NCBI GenBank assembly: GCA_021234155.1
Contig: JAJEKV010000052.1
Span: 9,377,284-9,441,283 of the forward strand
Source: Isoetes taiwanensis
Lineage: Eukaryota > Streptophyta > Lycopodiopsida > Isoetales > Isoetaceae
Reading direction: 5' to 3'
DNA length: 64,000 nt
Below are positions 1-10,866 of the stretch, piece after piece (within the stretch, counting starts at the first letter, position 1; each line of letters opens with the position of its first letter). Both the position numbers and the translations under genes were made by a program. The notes beneath the pieces were generated by a model. The model had not been told where the DNA came from. It was given only the letters and a program-made list of their open reading frames with translations, and ran no database searches.

Positions 1-267
1 ATTACATACAAATCTTTTACATATTCAAGACGCTAAACTCCCACACATACATGTACATTCTGACATGAATTTTATTTCATTTACTATGAAGTCACATAAT
101 TTTTTGACAATTAATACATCTCCACACTAATTTCTTCTTAGTTATTGCCTACATCTACAATACATCCAGAATATACATGTAAACAAATATACATGTACGT
201 GTTGCCATGAAATAATTTGACATTTCCATGTAGAACAACTAGGGCAGACTGCATCTACATTACATTC

Positions 268-398
268 AAAAAGTAAAGAAATCTGTTACAAACTTTACAT
301 CAGTGTTACAAAATAAAAGACATCTTTATTCTGCCAAAAAGTAAAGAAATCTACAAACTTTACATCAGTGTTACAAAATAAAAAACATCTTTATTCTG
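268..398. repeat. Tandem duplication, about 65 bp x 2
   Basis: Two adjacent copies (268-333 and 336-398) share the words aaaaagtaaagaaatct, acaaactttacatcagtg and catctttattctg and differ by a few bases. The rest of 1-424 is AT-rich and holds nothing else I recognise. Confidence 0.85.
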
Positions 399-424
399 AA
401 AAACAAGATGCAATTATAGCTAAA

Positions 425-1211
425 TTACAGTCGTACCTGTGTAATGTCAATATATTGAATTGGTTGTGTCCTCTTCTTCATGACATCTTTAATTTTTGGT
501 GAAACCTTTGAGTTATCTAACCAAAACTGAGCAACCATATCCTTCATAGCCTGATCTATCGTATTTGTTCTTGGATTTCGACCTGCTAATGCCCACAGAT
601 TTGTTCCACCTAGTGACATTCTTTTCCTTCTCTCCACTGCTAGTTTCATATTTCTAGGATGTATTTTCAGCAACTTAGCTGCTAGTGAAGTCTTCTGTAA
701 TTCTCCTTCCTCTCCAACCACCATAGATAGTACAGAATGCTTTGCAGCAAGTCTCTCATTGCTATTTGCATTTTTGACGTCTTGGAGGCCATCCTTTAAA
801 TTCTTTACCAGATCTGTTTTTACGATAGCCTCTTGAGGCCTTCCAATGACTGGCTCAAATAGGAATTGCAATCTTTTGTCCCCGCAATAATCTTCTTGCA
901 AATATACTTTCTTTGTTTTGGAGTCAAATTAGATACCTCATTCATTATGAGATTTACAGAAGCATTCACCATTCTTCTAATTGGCTTTGTCACGTATCCA
1001 CCCCTATAAACCCTCTGTTTCGATTTTCTTTGCTTTTGCTTGTAATGATTGCTTTCCTAAACTTCATCAACAGAGGAGGATTGAAATCAACCCGATGCTG
1101 ACCTCGAAGTGCTTGCATGAGAGTCCAATCCTTCTTCCATAGTTTCTTCTTCAACTGGTGCTTTAAGACATCGATCCATTCTGCAGAAAGGGGATACAAC
1201 ATCCTGCACAA
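425..1211 (-). CDS. Partial uncharacterised gene of a repeated family, copy 1
   Basis: Two minus-strand reading frames run in order: 1211 to 990 (basic, with KKLWKKDW and NRNRGFIGVDT), then about 919 to 425 (KKVYLQEDYCGDKRLQFLF, later ALAGRNPRTNTIDQAMKD and AQFWLDNSKVSPKIKDVMKK). A frame change near 920-990 separates them, so either a frameshift or a missed short intron lies there. The last frame ends in IDITQ followed directly by a good splice donor (CAG/GTACG, minus strand, near 433), so the stop seen six bases later is probably intronic. The segment FWLDNSKVSPKIKDV matches FWISNIRVSPNIKN at 28.3 kb, so this is one of two copies in the window. I do not recognise the family. The FW..N..VSP.(K)KD pattern recalls an uncharacterised protein type spread in repeat-rich genomes, possibly transposon-borne; that is inference. 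Confidence 0.45.
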
Positions 1212-3204
1212 AAAATCAGATTATTAACCAGATTTGTATTACTGCTTGAAGGGATTTGTATTACTGCTTGAAGGAAAGGGATTTCAATTTCTTCAAGATA
1301 CATTTGTTTCTTGAAATGCATTCGATTTAGGAGCAGCTATAATCGATTCGGGCCAAGTTTTCGTTGAGGTAGAATCCGGAGCCATGTTTGATCGATTGAG
1401 GAAAGTTCAAAATGTGCGCCAAGTTTTTTTTTTCGCATGCAAGATATTTAGATTTTATATTGATAGAGAAGCTAGTACAAGATTTCGGGAGGATTTGGTA
1501 TAATTATGGAGAATATTGTACGTCAACCGCCTTTATTAATGATAGGCAACTCCATGTAAAATTCAAAATGTACATTACAAACACTTTAACCCAGTTCAAA
1601 TTTTTACATCAATATACAAAAAAATTCAATCACCCTTTCATGCTTCTACCCTATTGTAATAAATTAGAATCATTTCTTATAATAACAATAGAACCTGGAC
1701 GGCCTGGACCTTTATTCAGACAATTGCTATGGTACAGTACTTAAACGTCCGACAGGATCTACCATCGAAAGGCTATACTGGCAAAGGTACATACACTGGC
1801 TCAACTGGCTAAGATCATCACTGCTACACGGCAATCTCCTATCAATGGGAATTTATATTGGATTCAAGTTCATGACATGTAATTTGTCTCTTTTACAGGC
1901 AAAGGATCTCTGGCCTACTTCAAGACATGCTGATCTATCTCTTCTTCCTCTACATAAGCTAGTCATTACTACAAAAATGGTCGAAGATCTACTAAGTAGA
2001 TTCTGCATCAAGCCACTGCTAAAAAATCACTTGTTTGCTACATGTGGTCACCGCATTTAGTTACAGACATTGGTTGCATAACCCAAGTGCGGCTGCCTTT
2101 GGTCACTACTCCATATAAAGTCCTTATCCCTTTTTTCTGTTGATGTTGCCCTTTTCCAAAATGGTTGAAGTCTCCTATAATTGTTTTCTCCCATATCGAC
2201 CCTTTTGTAATTTTAAAGGGCCCTTATAATAAATATCCTTATTTCACTTTATATTTGGTCACAAATCCACCTCTTAATAGTTTAGTTCCTTTTTTATAAA
2301 TAATAAGCTTTGTTGCTTTTAATCTGTGGTAAGACTCTAAATTGTCGTGCCCAACATCACGGGTTCTACGTTTCGTTGTGAAAGTGGCCATGATCATTCG
2401 ACCCACTTCAACCATGTACAATAGAAGGGGCATTTCCCATCTGGGTATGTCGTGTCCCGTAATCTTCATGAGCTTCCCATGGATGTAAAAATCTATCTTT
2501 CTTTCTTTCTTTCTTTATCATCAATCTCAACCTCCTCTTAGAATTCACAACCCCTTCCAATTACATTTTTTGTTCCCTTCCTTAATATCACGAGTCAATA
2601 TTTAGAAATAGTAATTTACACAGCTTTTCCATTTTCTATAGTTTTTTTACCATAGCCCACTCTTATGTGCTTGTAGCATAACAATATTAAATACAAAATT
2701 TCAAACTTTTTGTTTTGGTGTATTATGGGAGAATAAAATAGAATACAGTTATCGTCCGTAGGGTCGCGAGGAAAATGGACTTGTGTAGCATTGGCGAGCT
2801 CCCCTATTGGGTCGCTATTAACACCACGCTCAGGTAGTGTAGCTCTTTGGTGAGCTCATCTTTCTTAGTCCTATATGTACCAGCCCCTCGCTTATAACTG
2901 GCTTCATAGCCATGCGACGGTGCTTCTTTATCACCAACTACATATAAAGCATCACATGTAGCACAAATCCCATAACACACCCAAAAAAAAAAGTTTGATT
3001 TTTTTTTTCGATAAAAAATGCGGCACAATAATATATCTCTTCAATATCTTCATAAAAGCTTACTGCACTATAATGATGCAGCGCAAAGGACATAATGAGA
3101 ATGATCAGCTAGGCACAGAGCATGTTTTGCTGCTGTTGTGCAAATCATATTTTAATCGACTAGTGGGGTGTGAAAAGCTACCAAATTCGGCCGGAAATTT
3201 GCTG
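1212..3204. other. AT-rich intergenic DNA
   Basis: No coding similarity is recognised on either strand. The only clear structure is a short (CTTT)n run at about 2497-2516. Open frames here are short and of biased composition. Confidence 0.5.
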
Positions 3205-3797
3205 TTGTGACCCAGAGAACTTAACAAAATATGACCATATCATATATCATCAAAACAATCCCATAGAAAGCTTTCCAATGCAATAAAAAACATTGAAAAG
3301 GGAGTCCAGATTCAAAAGTTATGATAAAAACCACATTACCATCAAATCTGCATGGTGTCATGAACCTACACGAAAACAAGGAAAATATGCGAAGAATACA
3401 CAAGAAAAAAGGAAGAAATATGTCAAGATCGATAAAGAATCTAATATATGATTAAGAAACAAGAATACAAAGGCTCAAACACAAGCAGAAACACGAGAGG
3501 GATGCCCAGAAGGCTCAAGACTGGCATTGAACCAGAATATCCAGTGTCGAAGGCCCCCTTATATACTGGAAAAGGGGCCTCTTTTCTGCACGAATCCATG
3601 TGGGATATATGCGCCAAGTTCTAAAATGTTCCAAACCTTCTGGACAATAATAATATGAAAGAACTTTTTAACAAGTATTGGTAGTGAACTTTGGCAAAGA
3701 TGCTTGACTCGCAACTAAAAGGTTGTGAGTTCAAATCCAACTTCATGTGTGAGTTCAAATCCAACTTCATGTAATTACCTTTTTATCGTCGCACCAT
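3205..3797 (-). repeat. Candidate 3' LTR of the chromovirus relic
   Basis: On the minus strand the coding end of an integrase is followed by a purine-rich tract (agaggggga, near 3797-3806) and then sequence beginning TG. About 590 bp further a matching CA end is possible (plus-strand TGTTGTGACCC at 3205). Position, tract and TG/CA ends suggest an LTR. A second LTR copy is not in the window, so the borders are unproven. It contains a 24-bp tandem duplication (3725-3746 and 3749-3770). Confidence 0.35.
3690..3770 (+). other. tRNA-like promoter block, duplicated B box
   Basis: The stretch has a tRNA-like arrangement: TTGGCAAAGATGCTTGACT, then GGTTGTGAGTTCAAATCC, which resembles a pol III B box with a four-pair T stem. 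The B-box part is tandemly repeated 24 bp on. There is no full cloverleaf, so it may be a SINE head or tRNA relic rather than a tRNA gene. Confidence 0.3.
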
Positions 3798-4380
3798 CCC
3801 CCTCTTATGGCGACGACGAGTCCTCGGAGCTGGAGCCGGGATACTCAAACTGAGCTTATCCGGGTAATGTCAGTAAAAATCTGCAATTTTATCAAGCATA
3901 TTAGTCATATTCTCAGCAGGTTCCCAGGTTCTATCCCTTGGGAGTAACCATCCCAATCGACAAAGTAATACAAGCGCCGAGGCAGAAACTTAGAGTCCAA
4001 AATCTCGCGAACCTTGAACTCTTCGTCATCCATTTTCACTGGTGGTAGTGGCGGAGGAACGTGATCCGGAAAAGGATTAATTGTGTAAGGCTCCAAGAGC
4101 AAAACATGAAATACTGGATGGGGACGAATAACGGGATGGAGCTCGAGCCAGAATGCCATATTGCTGATCTGGGCCGAGATCTGGTAAGGACCACGACGGC
4201 GATAATCAAGCTTGTTGCAGGGACGTAAGGTAGGAAGGTCCCTACAGAGAAGCCAGACAAGGTCACCAACATAAAATGTAGGAGCTGCCTGCTGATGTAA
4301 ATCGGCATAATACTGATAGCGCTCCTATACCCGAAGAAGATGGTGCTGAAGATCTAATTGAAGTGCATGGAGTTTCTCAA
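3798..4380 (-). pseudogene. Ty3/gypsy chromovirus integrase C-terminus with chromodomain
   Basis: Minus-strand translation gives the linker typical of chromoviral integrases: VGDLVWLLCRDL, KLDYRRRGPYQIS, then AFWLELHPVIRPHPVFHV and LLEPY. This is followed by a chromodomain (EFKVREILDSK, YYFVDWDGYS). The end is frameshifted: the frame with a stop reads GIEPGNLLRI, while the next frame reads WEPAENMTNML, the usual chromodomain end. A stop precedes ERYQYYADLHQQ near 4328. The chromodomain is thought to steer insertion toward modified histones. Upstream pol (higher coordinates) is absent, so this is a 3' fragment. Confidence 0.85.
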
Positions 4381-6479
4381 GTCGGGTGTAACAGGCCTGG
4401 GCACTTGATGGGCCAGTATACGTACTTATGTACATATGTACACATGCATAACATATATGCGGGTTTTGTCTCTTTGGAAAAAGGATTGTTGCAGAGCATG
4501 AAGCCACAGAGCACTTCTGGGCAGTTTTGGAGCCCAAACTTTGAAGCATCATATCTCGACGATTCGAGATCCTTTTTAGGTGATTTTTCTTGTACTAGAA
4601 AGGCTTCCGAGTAAGCTTTTTGGATTAAGTCTGATCAGGTCAAAACTCAAAGTTGTGACATAAATTGTGATGTTGGGTCAGAATTGACTGCACTATATAT
4701 CTTTTTCTGTAGTTTCATTCTTGGAAGGCGATCTTTTGAGGTGCAAGCAATGGGAAAGGGTTCAGAGGTCTATGCATCAAGAAATTCTTATGTGGGGTTT
4801 TGCTATTGATCAATTGAGTTGCTATAAACTGCCATGATTAATCTGTACGTGATTTTTGGATGTAAATATGATAAATTATGAATTTGTTGGAGACTGCCTA
4901 CGAAAGATAATTAGTGACTGGAAACACAAAAACTAATTCTGAGTCAAAAATAGCCAAATATTACCCGAGAAGCACCGATTCAGCATGAAAATTTTAGAAA
5001 AGGCGGAATTGAATTGGATTTGTTCAGCACCGAGCTTTCCAACGCCTTTTTGTGTTCATGTTATGTTTTTGTCATTTTTGTTTTATCGTTGGACTTGTAT
5101 TTGTTGCTTTTGTCAATTTATTTACATATCATAAAATAAAACTAAGTACCCACGGATGGAATTGGGTTGCATTTGAGCTTCGCAGCAGAGGAGATCAGAG
5201 CATGAATAGCTGGGCAGAATAATCACAAAGAATATGCATTCTTTGAATAATTATCTAACTATGGTAAAATTCTAAGGATTGGGATAAAATATCTTTCATA
5301 GCTCATGGAGATGAAGCTAATGCTTAGAAGTAGCCTAGCACAGATGTAGATGTCAACGACCCCTCGACGTTAAGGATTTCAGCATCAAATTTATATGTGG
5401 ATCTTAAAATGGAAATAAACGGTCATCCAGCATCAAAGATTATTGGAATTGAGATGGGTCTACATGGGTACAAGGAGAGCCATGTGAAGCTTGGGGGTTT
5501 CTGAATGTGGCTTTAGGTGGAGTACTGTTAGCCTGAATGCATAATTGTAAGTTTCTAAGTTGTTGCATTGTATTTTATCAAGAGCATTATAGCTAATGGA
5601 TTCAAAGCATAAATGGTATGGGATGTTGTATTCCTCATGGGAGGATGGTTTGGCAGTAAGTTTTGCATTACGGAAGATGTTAGTATCTTTCCTTGATCAG
5701 TAAAGTACATAAGTGTCGGAGCTACATCAATGACAGCCAAGCTTGTAACTTCCTCGACATGTTTGGATTGTGATCATGATTTTCACCAATGAGTTAGCTA
5801 CTTCGACATGGTTAGATTGTATGGGCAGCCTCAGTAATGGCAAGATCTAGGCATATGTTTAGTAAATATTGTAACGAACGTCACATGTTATAGTCTTCGT
5901 ATCGTTCCACTGTTGTCTTGGTATTTTGATGTCTCTTAAATCCTCCGCGGTTGGGCTTCTAGGTTCAATGGCCTAGGTTGCTCCAGCATGCTCATGTTCA
6001 TCTATGTTTCTTTGTGGTATTCTTGTGCTCTGTGACACCGGGTGTAGTTTTCCTGGCAGAGATGCTACGTCACCTCTGTGACTCTATGGGAAGAGGTCCT
6101 CCAGTGTCAGATGTGGTCTAGAAAGGGTATGCGTATACGAGCCACCAACTCCGCCAACGGGGCTAAGAATGTGAGCTGACTAGACATTTCTCTGCTAACA
6201 GGGGCCTGCATACGCTGGTTGAGCTTCCCATTGTCCCGGAGCTATGATTATGATGTTTTGATATTTTGGCTATGTGTCTTTGATTCTAATGCTCATGTTT
6301 GATATTCCTTGGATTAAGTTGTCATTGTCTAGCACTGTACTCACATAGAATCTTTTGTTTTGCTTGTGCTTATGTCTTTGTATCCAAGATTCCAGAGTAT
6401 TTTCATGCGCGCAGTGGCAGCCAGGGATCCCCACAGTCATGAGGACTATCATTGAGTGCATATGCAGTTAATCCGCAAG
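4381..6479. other. Region upstream of the gypsy relic, no gene seen
   Basis: Mostly AT-rich DNA without recognisable coding. The part at about 5900-6450 lies just before the gag relic and is more GC-rich, so it may include that element's 5' LTR or leader. No second copy is available in the window to define an LTR. Confidence 0.35.
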
Positions 6480-7120
6480 GCAGTGATCAGATTGATGGTG
6501 GCGATGTAGCTGGGAATTGTGGTTGAATTTGGAGCTAAAGCTTTGGGCCGGCTTTGGGTGGCTTTGCTCCTTGCTGGAGAGGGAGGTCCTCGAGTTACAG
6601 AATTTTGTTGCATTCATTGCTGTACTGGAGGCATGTTTTGGAGACACCAATTGACAGCACACAGTAGTTACCAAGCTGGCAACCTTAGGCAAGGTTTTCG
6701 TCCAGCTGCAGTTTACGCCTCTGAGTTTTGGCATATTGCTATAGATACGGGCTCGGATGATGTAACCCTTCGAGATTGTTTTCGAAGAGGGCTTTGCGAT
6801 GATATGAAGGATATGCTGCTGGCCATAGAGGATCTTCGAACACCGGATGAAGCTATCAGATTTGCAGTTTGTTTTGATAACCGTCTTTTTTTAGCGTAGG
6901 CAAGAAAGACAAAATCAGTCGGTTTTCCTAATTTCACGAGCTCCAGTAGTCACAACAGCATCTGCATTGCCTACATCAGATGATCTGGTACTTATGAAGA
7001 TTGACCGTGTGGTTCGAAGGCCCTTGTCTGCGGCCGAGAAGCAGCATTAAAGAGAGGCTAACCTCTGCCTCTATTATGATGGGGCTGGCCATATCGCTCG
7101 TGATTGTGTCGTAAGCACCC
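6480..7120 (+). pseudogene. Ty3/gypsy gag fragment with broken zinc knuckle
   Basis: The plus strand encodes a capsid-type segment (YASEFWHIAIDTGSDD, LRDCFRRGLCDDMKDMLL, AIEDLRTPDEAIRFAV, DNRLF) typical of chromoviral gag, followed after a stop at 6897 by QERQNQSVFLI-like spacer sequence. At about 7065-7108 the nucleic-acid-binding knuckle reads CLYYDGAGHIARDC. The second cysteine of the CCHC pattern is tyrosine (TAT for TGT), so zinc binding would be lost. The gag is followed in order by protease, reverse transcriptase and integrase pieces on the same strand. Confidence 0.8.
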
Positions 7121-7264
7121 AAATCAGTCTAAAAACTCTAGGGGCCGGTTCGAGTAGTTGGAATCTCTTGACGACTGGCCGCAATCCCTTAGACTTTCCT
7201 CATGTGTAGTGAAGGGTTTATTCCTTTTGAGAAGGTTAGTAAGGAGGAATAAGAGATTGGGAGA

Positions 7265-7549
7265 TTGGAAGCATTGGTGCAACTTGACAATGGTGCAAAT
7301 TCTTGCTTTATGAATAGTGCGTTCGCTACTAAGCACGCCATCCCTAGAAGCAAGGTTGAGCATCCCAATTCTGTTGGTATGATTGATGGACATGAGATCT
7401 TCTCGAGCACAATCACAGATTGTATTGCACCTCTTCGCGTTTTGTTCGAGAGAGCTCCTTGTAGTATTTCCTTCAATCTCATCTCTAGCTCACATGCGCC
7501 AGTAGTCTTGGGTGTGCTCTGGCTCGAGCTAAGCTACATAACCCTCTGA
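7265..7549 (+). pseudogene. Ty3/gypsy retroviral-type aspartic protease remnant
   Basis: The frame encodes ALVQLDNGANSCFMNSAFA, corresponding to the active-site region of retrotransposon proteases. The catalytic D-S-G appears here as D-N-G, so the protease is probably dead. Downstream residues SSSHAPVVLGVLWL match the second conserved block, usually ILG followed by a tryptophan. It lies between gag and reverse transcriptase, the normal Ty3/gypsy order. The frame ends at a TGA that interrupts pol. Confidence 0.75.
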
Positions 7550-7639
7550 TTAATTGGCGTACTAGATTTTTTTGGTTTGCTGGTTCTAGCTCTAGTTCCA
7601 ATTCATCTGCAGTTTAGGCCTCTATACCAACATTTACTT

Positions 7640-7870
7640 CTGTCCGTGCAGTATCTTGGGCTCCTGATTCCATTCTTGCTTACGTTTCAGTTCTTGATTC
7701 TGCTCCATGTCATGATTCGGCTCTTGTCTCTGCTCTAATTCATGTCCCAGATTCTGCCCATGTTCGAGATCATGTCCAAGTTCTAGTCCTTGCTCCAATT
7801 CATGTTCCAATTCCTGCTCCAGCTCCAGCTCCTGCTCCAGCTCCTGCTCCTGTTCCTGTTCTTGTTTCTA
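7640..7870 (+). repeat. Degenerate CTGCTC/CCAGCTC tandem stretch
   Basis: A linker between protease and reverse transcriptase built from repeated words such as gattctgctc, gttccaattc and cctgctccagct, reaching near-perfect (ccagctcctgct)n at about 7806-7850. It would encode a Pro/Ala/Ser-rich linker. Confidence 0.7.
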
Positions 7871-8027
7871 TGGAGGCTTCTTCATGTCCTCAGTTTTGTA
7901 TCTTGAAGATTTCTCGTTGCGAGTTTCTTAAATCTGGAAGGCAGAATCCAAGTTTAATCCAGGTTCATCCATTGGTTAACTCTGCACCGGTGAATCCTGC
8001 TCCAATACTTTTAGATAAATATGCAAT

Positions 8028-8455
8028 TTCCTAATGTTTTTGACAAAGTCAGGGCCAGCAAGCTCCCAAAGCATCGTCCATACGATTGTGCTATTGATTT
8101 ATAGCCCGACACAATGCCACCATATGGTCCAATATATGGTCTATCTCTTGCTGAGTTGAAGGTTTTGCGAGATTATATTGAGGATGATCTAGCTATGGGC
8201 TTTATTCGACATTCTCAGTCCCCTGTTGGAGCACCCATATTCTTTGTAAAAAAGAAGGACAATTCTATGCGCCTCGTCGTTGATTATTGTGGCCTCAACA
8301 AGATTACAGTGCCAAATTGCTATCCGCTTCTGCTAATTCCAGAGTTGTTGGAGCGGCTCCAAGGTGCGCACTATTTTACAAAGATTGATCTTTGGGGTGC
8401 CTACATTCTCATCCGGATTCAAGAGGGTGATGAATAGAAGACAGCATTTTGTACT
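8028..8455 (+). pseudogene. Ty3/gypsy reverse transcriptase, N-terminal part
   Basis: Translation shows KLPKHRPYDCAIDL, a stop (TAG, 8102), then PPYGPIYGLSLAELKVL, GFIRHSQSPVGAPIFFVKKK, RLVVDYCGLNKITV and YFTKIDLWGAYILIRI. These are the classic fingers/palm motifs, with the first catalytic aspartate in KIDLWGAY. A TAG at 8434 replaces the usual tryptophan of DEWKTAF. After ACTCGATATGGCATCG the sequence jumps to the RNase H/connection part, so the YxDD motif and thumb are deleted. Confidence 0.85.
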
Positions 8456-9545
8456 CGATATGGCATCGAAATCTGGAATATTTTCAGTCTGCTCGAGTGC
8501 TCAACCGTCGCCAGACCCAGTGGCATACTCAAGTATTATCTGGCATCGATTTCGTGATCAAGTACCATCCTGGACCTCTCCAAGGGAAGCTTGATGCCTT
8601 GTCTTGACGCTCCTATCTTGAGCCCAAGCCAGGTAATCTCGCACTTGATCAGCAATCACAGGTTATCCTAGGGCTTGATCAATTCCAGCTTATGGCCACC
8701 ATTTTGTTCGAGAGGCCTCATGATACCGCATTATTAGGGTCTGCTCGGGCATCTCTGCCCTCTAATTTGTTGGCTCAAGATGTATTTTCACATCTTGGTT
8801 CAACATCATCTTCTCGGCAAATGCGGTCAGACTATGATCATTTTGAGGTACAAGAAGGATTCTGTTCCGCGATGGGCCTCTGTATATTCCAAACGGTGCT
8901 TTTTGACTTCAGGTTCTTCAGGCTTGTCATGAATCACCTATAATTGGGCATTTTGGAGTAGTCAAGACTCTTGAACTTATTAGTCGAGAGTATTGATGGC
9001 CTTGGCTTCGTCGCTCTGTCGAAATTTTTGTTCGATCCTGTGATATCTGCTGCCGAGCAGAGGTTCCGAGACATCTTCCTCATGGTCTTCTGCAGCCACT
9101 GCCTGTTCCAGATGGTCCTTGGAAGAGTATTTCTGTTGACTTTATTTCGGAGCTGCCGCTCTCTCGGAGACATGATGCTATCATGGTCGTTGTTGATCAT
9201 TTCTCTAAGATGGCTTGTTTTTTTCCATGCGACGTCACCATCACCAGCGAAGGAACGACTGATATTTTCCTTTGTGAAGTAGTCAGACTTCATGGACTGC
9301 CAGATAATATTATGAGCGATCGTGGACCCCAGTTCATTACAGGTTTTTGGAAGCGAGTTTTGGAATTATTGCATATTGAACGTGGGCAAGCAGAACACAC
9401 TAATCAGACTCTGGAACAATATTTGATATGCTTTATCAGTTAGCAGCAGGATGATTGGGTTGAGTATCTTCCAATAGCTGAGTTTTCCTAAAATAACTCA
9501 GTCCATGCTTCCACTTGCCATACTCCGTTCTTTCTAAACTGTGGC
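8456..9545 (+). pseudogene. Ty3/gypsy RNase H end and integrase relic
   Basis: In shifting frames the segment encodes the end of RNase H (SGIDFVIKYHPGPLQGKLDA), then integrase: the HHCC zinc part (IIGHFGVVKTLELI, CDICCRAEVPRHLP) and the catalytic core (SVDFISELPLSRRHDAIMVV, HFSKMACFFPC, LPDNIMSDRGPQFITGFWK). The two catalytic aspartates are visible. An internal deletion after ELLHIE removes the stretch before GQAEHTNQTLEQYL. The frame breaks several times and stops follow DWVEYLPIAEFS. The element ends near 9545 without a chromodomain, so it is truncated or deleted at its 3' end. Confidence 0.85.
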
Positions 9546-10806
9546 CAATATCCTCGTTGGTGGTCTTCAGGAGCGCACACAAAGATACCTGGTATGATTT
9601 CAATTTTTTGACTATAAGAAAATGCCATTTACTTGTACAATTCTTGCAGATCTAGGGAATAATATTTTCATATTCATTAGCATTAACCATTATGTATTCA
9701 TTGAATGGGATTATTCTCTGAAGCGTATTTTTATGCTATTGGTATTCCATTTTTAGGGTTTTCATTATACATATCTAGCTCATATGAGGAGGTTAACCCT
9801 CCTCGAACAGATTATGGAAATAAACCTTGAGGCCGCAAGCCAAGAGGGTTATTTCCCATGATCTGCAAGAGGGGAGGGTTGACCTCCCTTAAACCACAGG
9901 TCGAGCAATTTATCTGTTGTGGATTGATCCAACATGCCTACTTTGGCAAATGAAGAGGCCATTACTAGTTTCTAACTCCGATAAAAATTTGCTGCTTGCT
10001 CTGGAGACTCCATTCCAGTACATTAAATAGAATTTTTCAAGTACTTTCAGATTCCACAGCCTACACATTCAAACGACCATTTGGATTGAATTTAAGATAA
10101 AGAATGCCATGTTTAGAAAGCTAAACTGTACTGTCAATCAGAAAATAACGGCCTGGGTAGAAGTTTAGGTTGCCATATGTAGGAAAAGAATCAGAGCATG
10201 GCCTAGCGAATAGTCTGCTAGACCTTAAGCATGGCCAACCTTGAAGAAGAGAAGGTGAAAGGCAGTTGCTTTTGCCTGAAAATGAAAATAGAGCTCAAAA
10301 TTACAAGCATCACAGACGGGGAGACATTTTACCACAATGCGAGTTTGATGCATAGATACCTTGCAGAAAAACTATAGCTCAGCTATTGTTGGAGCTTCAT
10401 CTCCACTCCTGCAGTTAATCGATGCATTTTGCAAGCCGAGCAGAGGATCCGTCGAGCAGAGCAACCCGAGCAGAGCAAAGCAAGCTGAGCAAAGGATCCA
10501 TGCATTTTGCAAGCCAAGCAGAGGAACAGAGCAACGGTAACGGCTGCCGGAACAGAGCAAAAAGGACGTGGCAAGCTAACAACCATTAGATTAGAATATT
10601 AGAATGTTCGAAAGATTATTGTGATAACCTCTAGAGATTATCATGATAATCTTCAGCTATATAACCTATGTTTGATCTAATGCCTGGGAATGGTCCGATC
10701 ATGATAAATTGCAAGACCTGTGGTTTAAGGAATATTCCTTGTTGGTCTTGGCCTAAAGGGCCAGGATTTAGCCATAAATCAGAATATTGTAGAAAACCAA
10801 TTAACC
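9546..10806. other. Intergenic region upstream of VPS26C
   Basis: It includes a small inverted motif (aggaggttaaccctcct, 9785-9801) echoed in reverse sense near 9880-9895. A GAGCAGAG-rich stretch follows (10420-10560) in which tgcattttgcaagcc recurs (10423 and 10501). A G-box-like GACGTGGC sits at 10565-10572, about 300 bp before the VPS26C start. A pair of AGATTAT-like inverted words lies near 10610-10660. No coding sequence is recognised. Promoter function is inference. Confidence 0.4.
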
Positions 10807-10866
10807 ATGGAGATATTTATAAATCTGAGAAGGAGAAGGATGAGTGACATGATTGTCAAAAAATGA
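10807..10866 (+). promoter_or_regulatory. Upstream ORF overlapping the VPS26C start
   Basis: An ATG in strong context (accATGG, 10807) opens a 19-codon frame with further in-frame ATGs at 10840 and 10849. Its TGA (10864-10866) overlaps the VPS26C ATG (10863) in an ATGA. If the leader is transcribed from upstream of 10807, this uORF would tax or couple VPS26C translation. Whether it lies in the mRNA cannot be seen from sequence alone. Confidence 0.5.

Noticed and set aside
3690-3770. Functional tRNA gene
   Set aside because: Only a B-box-like block and weak A-box-like text are present; no acceptor stem or full cloverleaf.
6713-7482. Minus-strand open frames opposite the gag and protease
   Set aside because: The plus strand carries the recognisable retrotransposon motifs.
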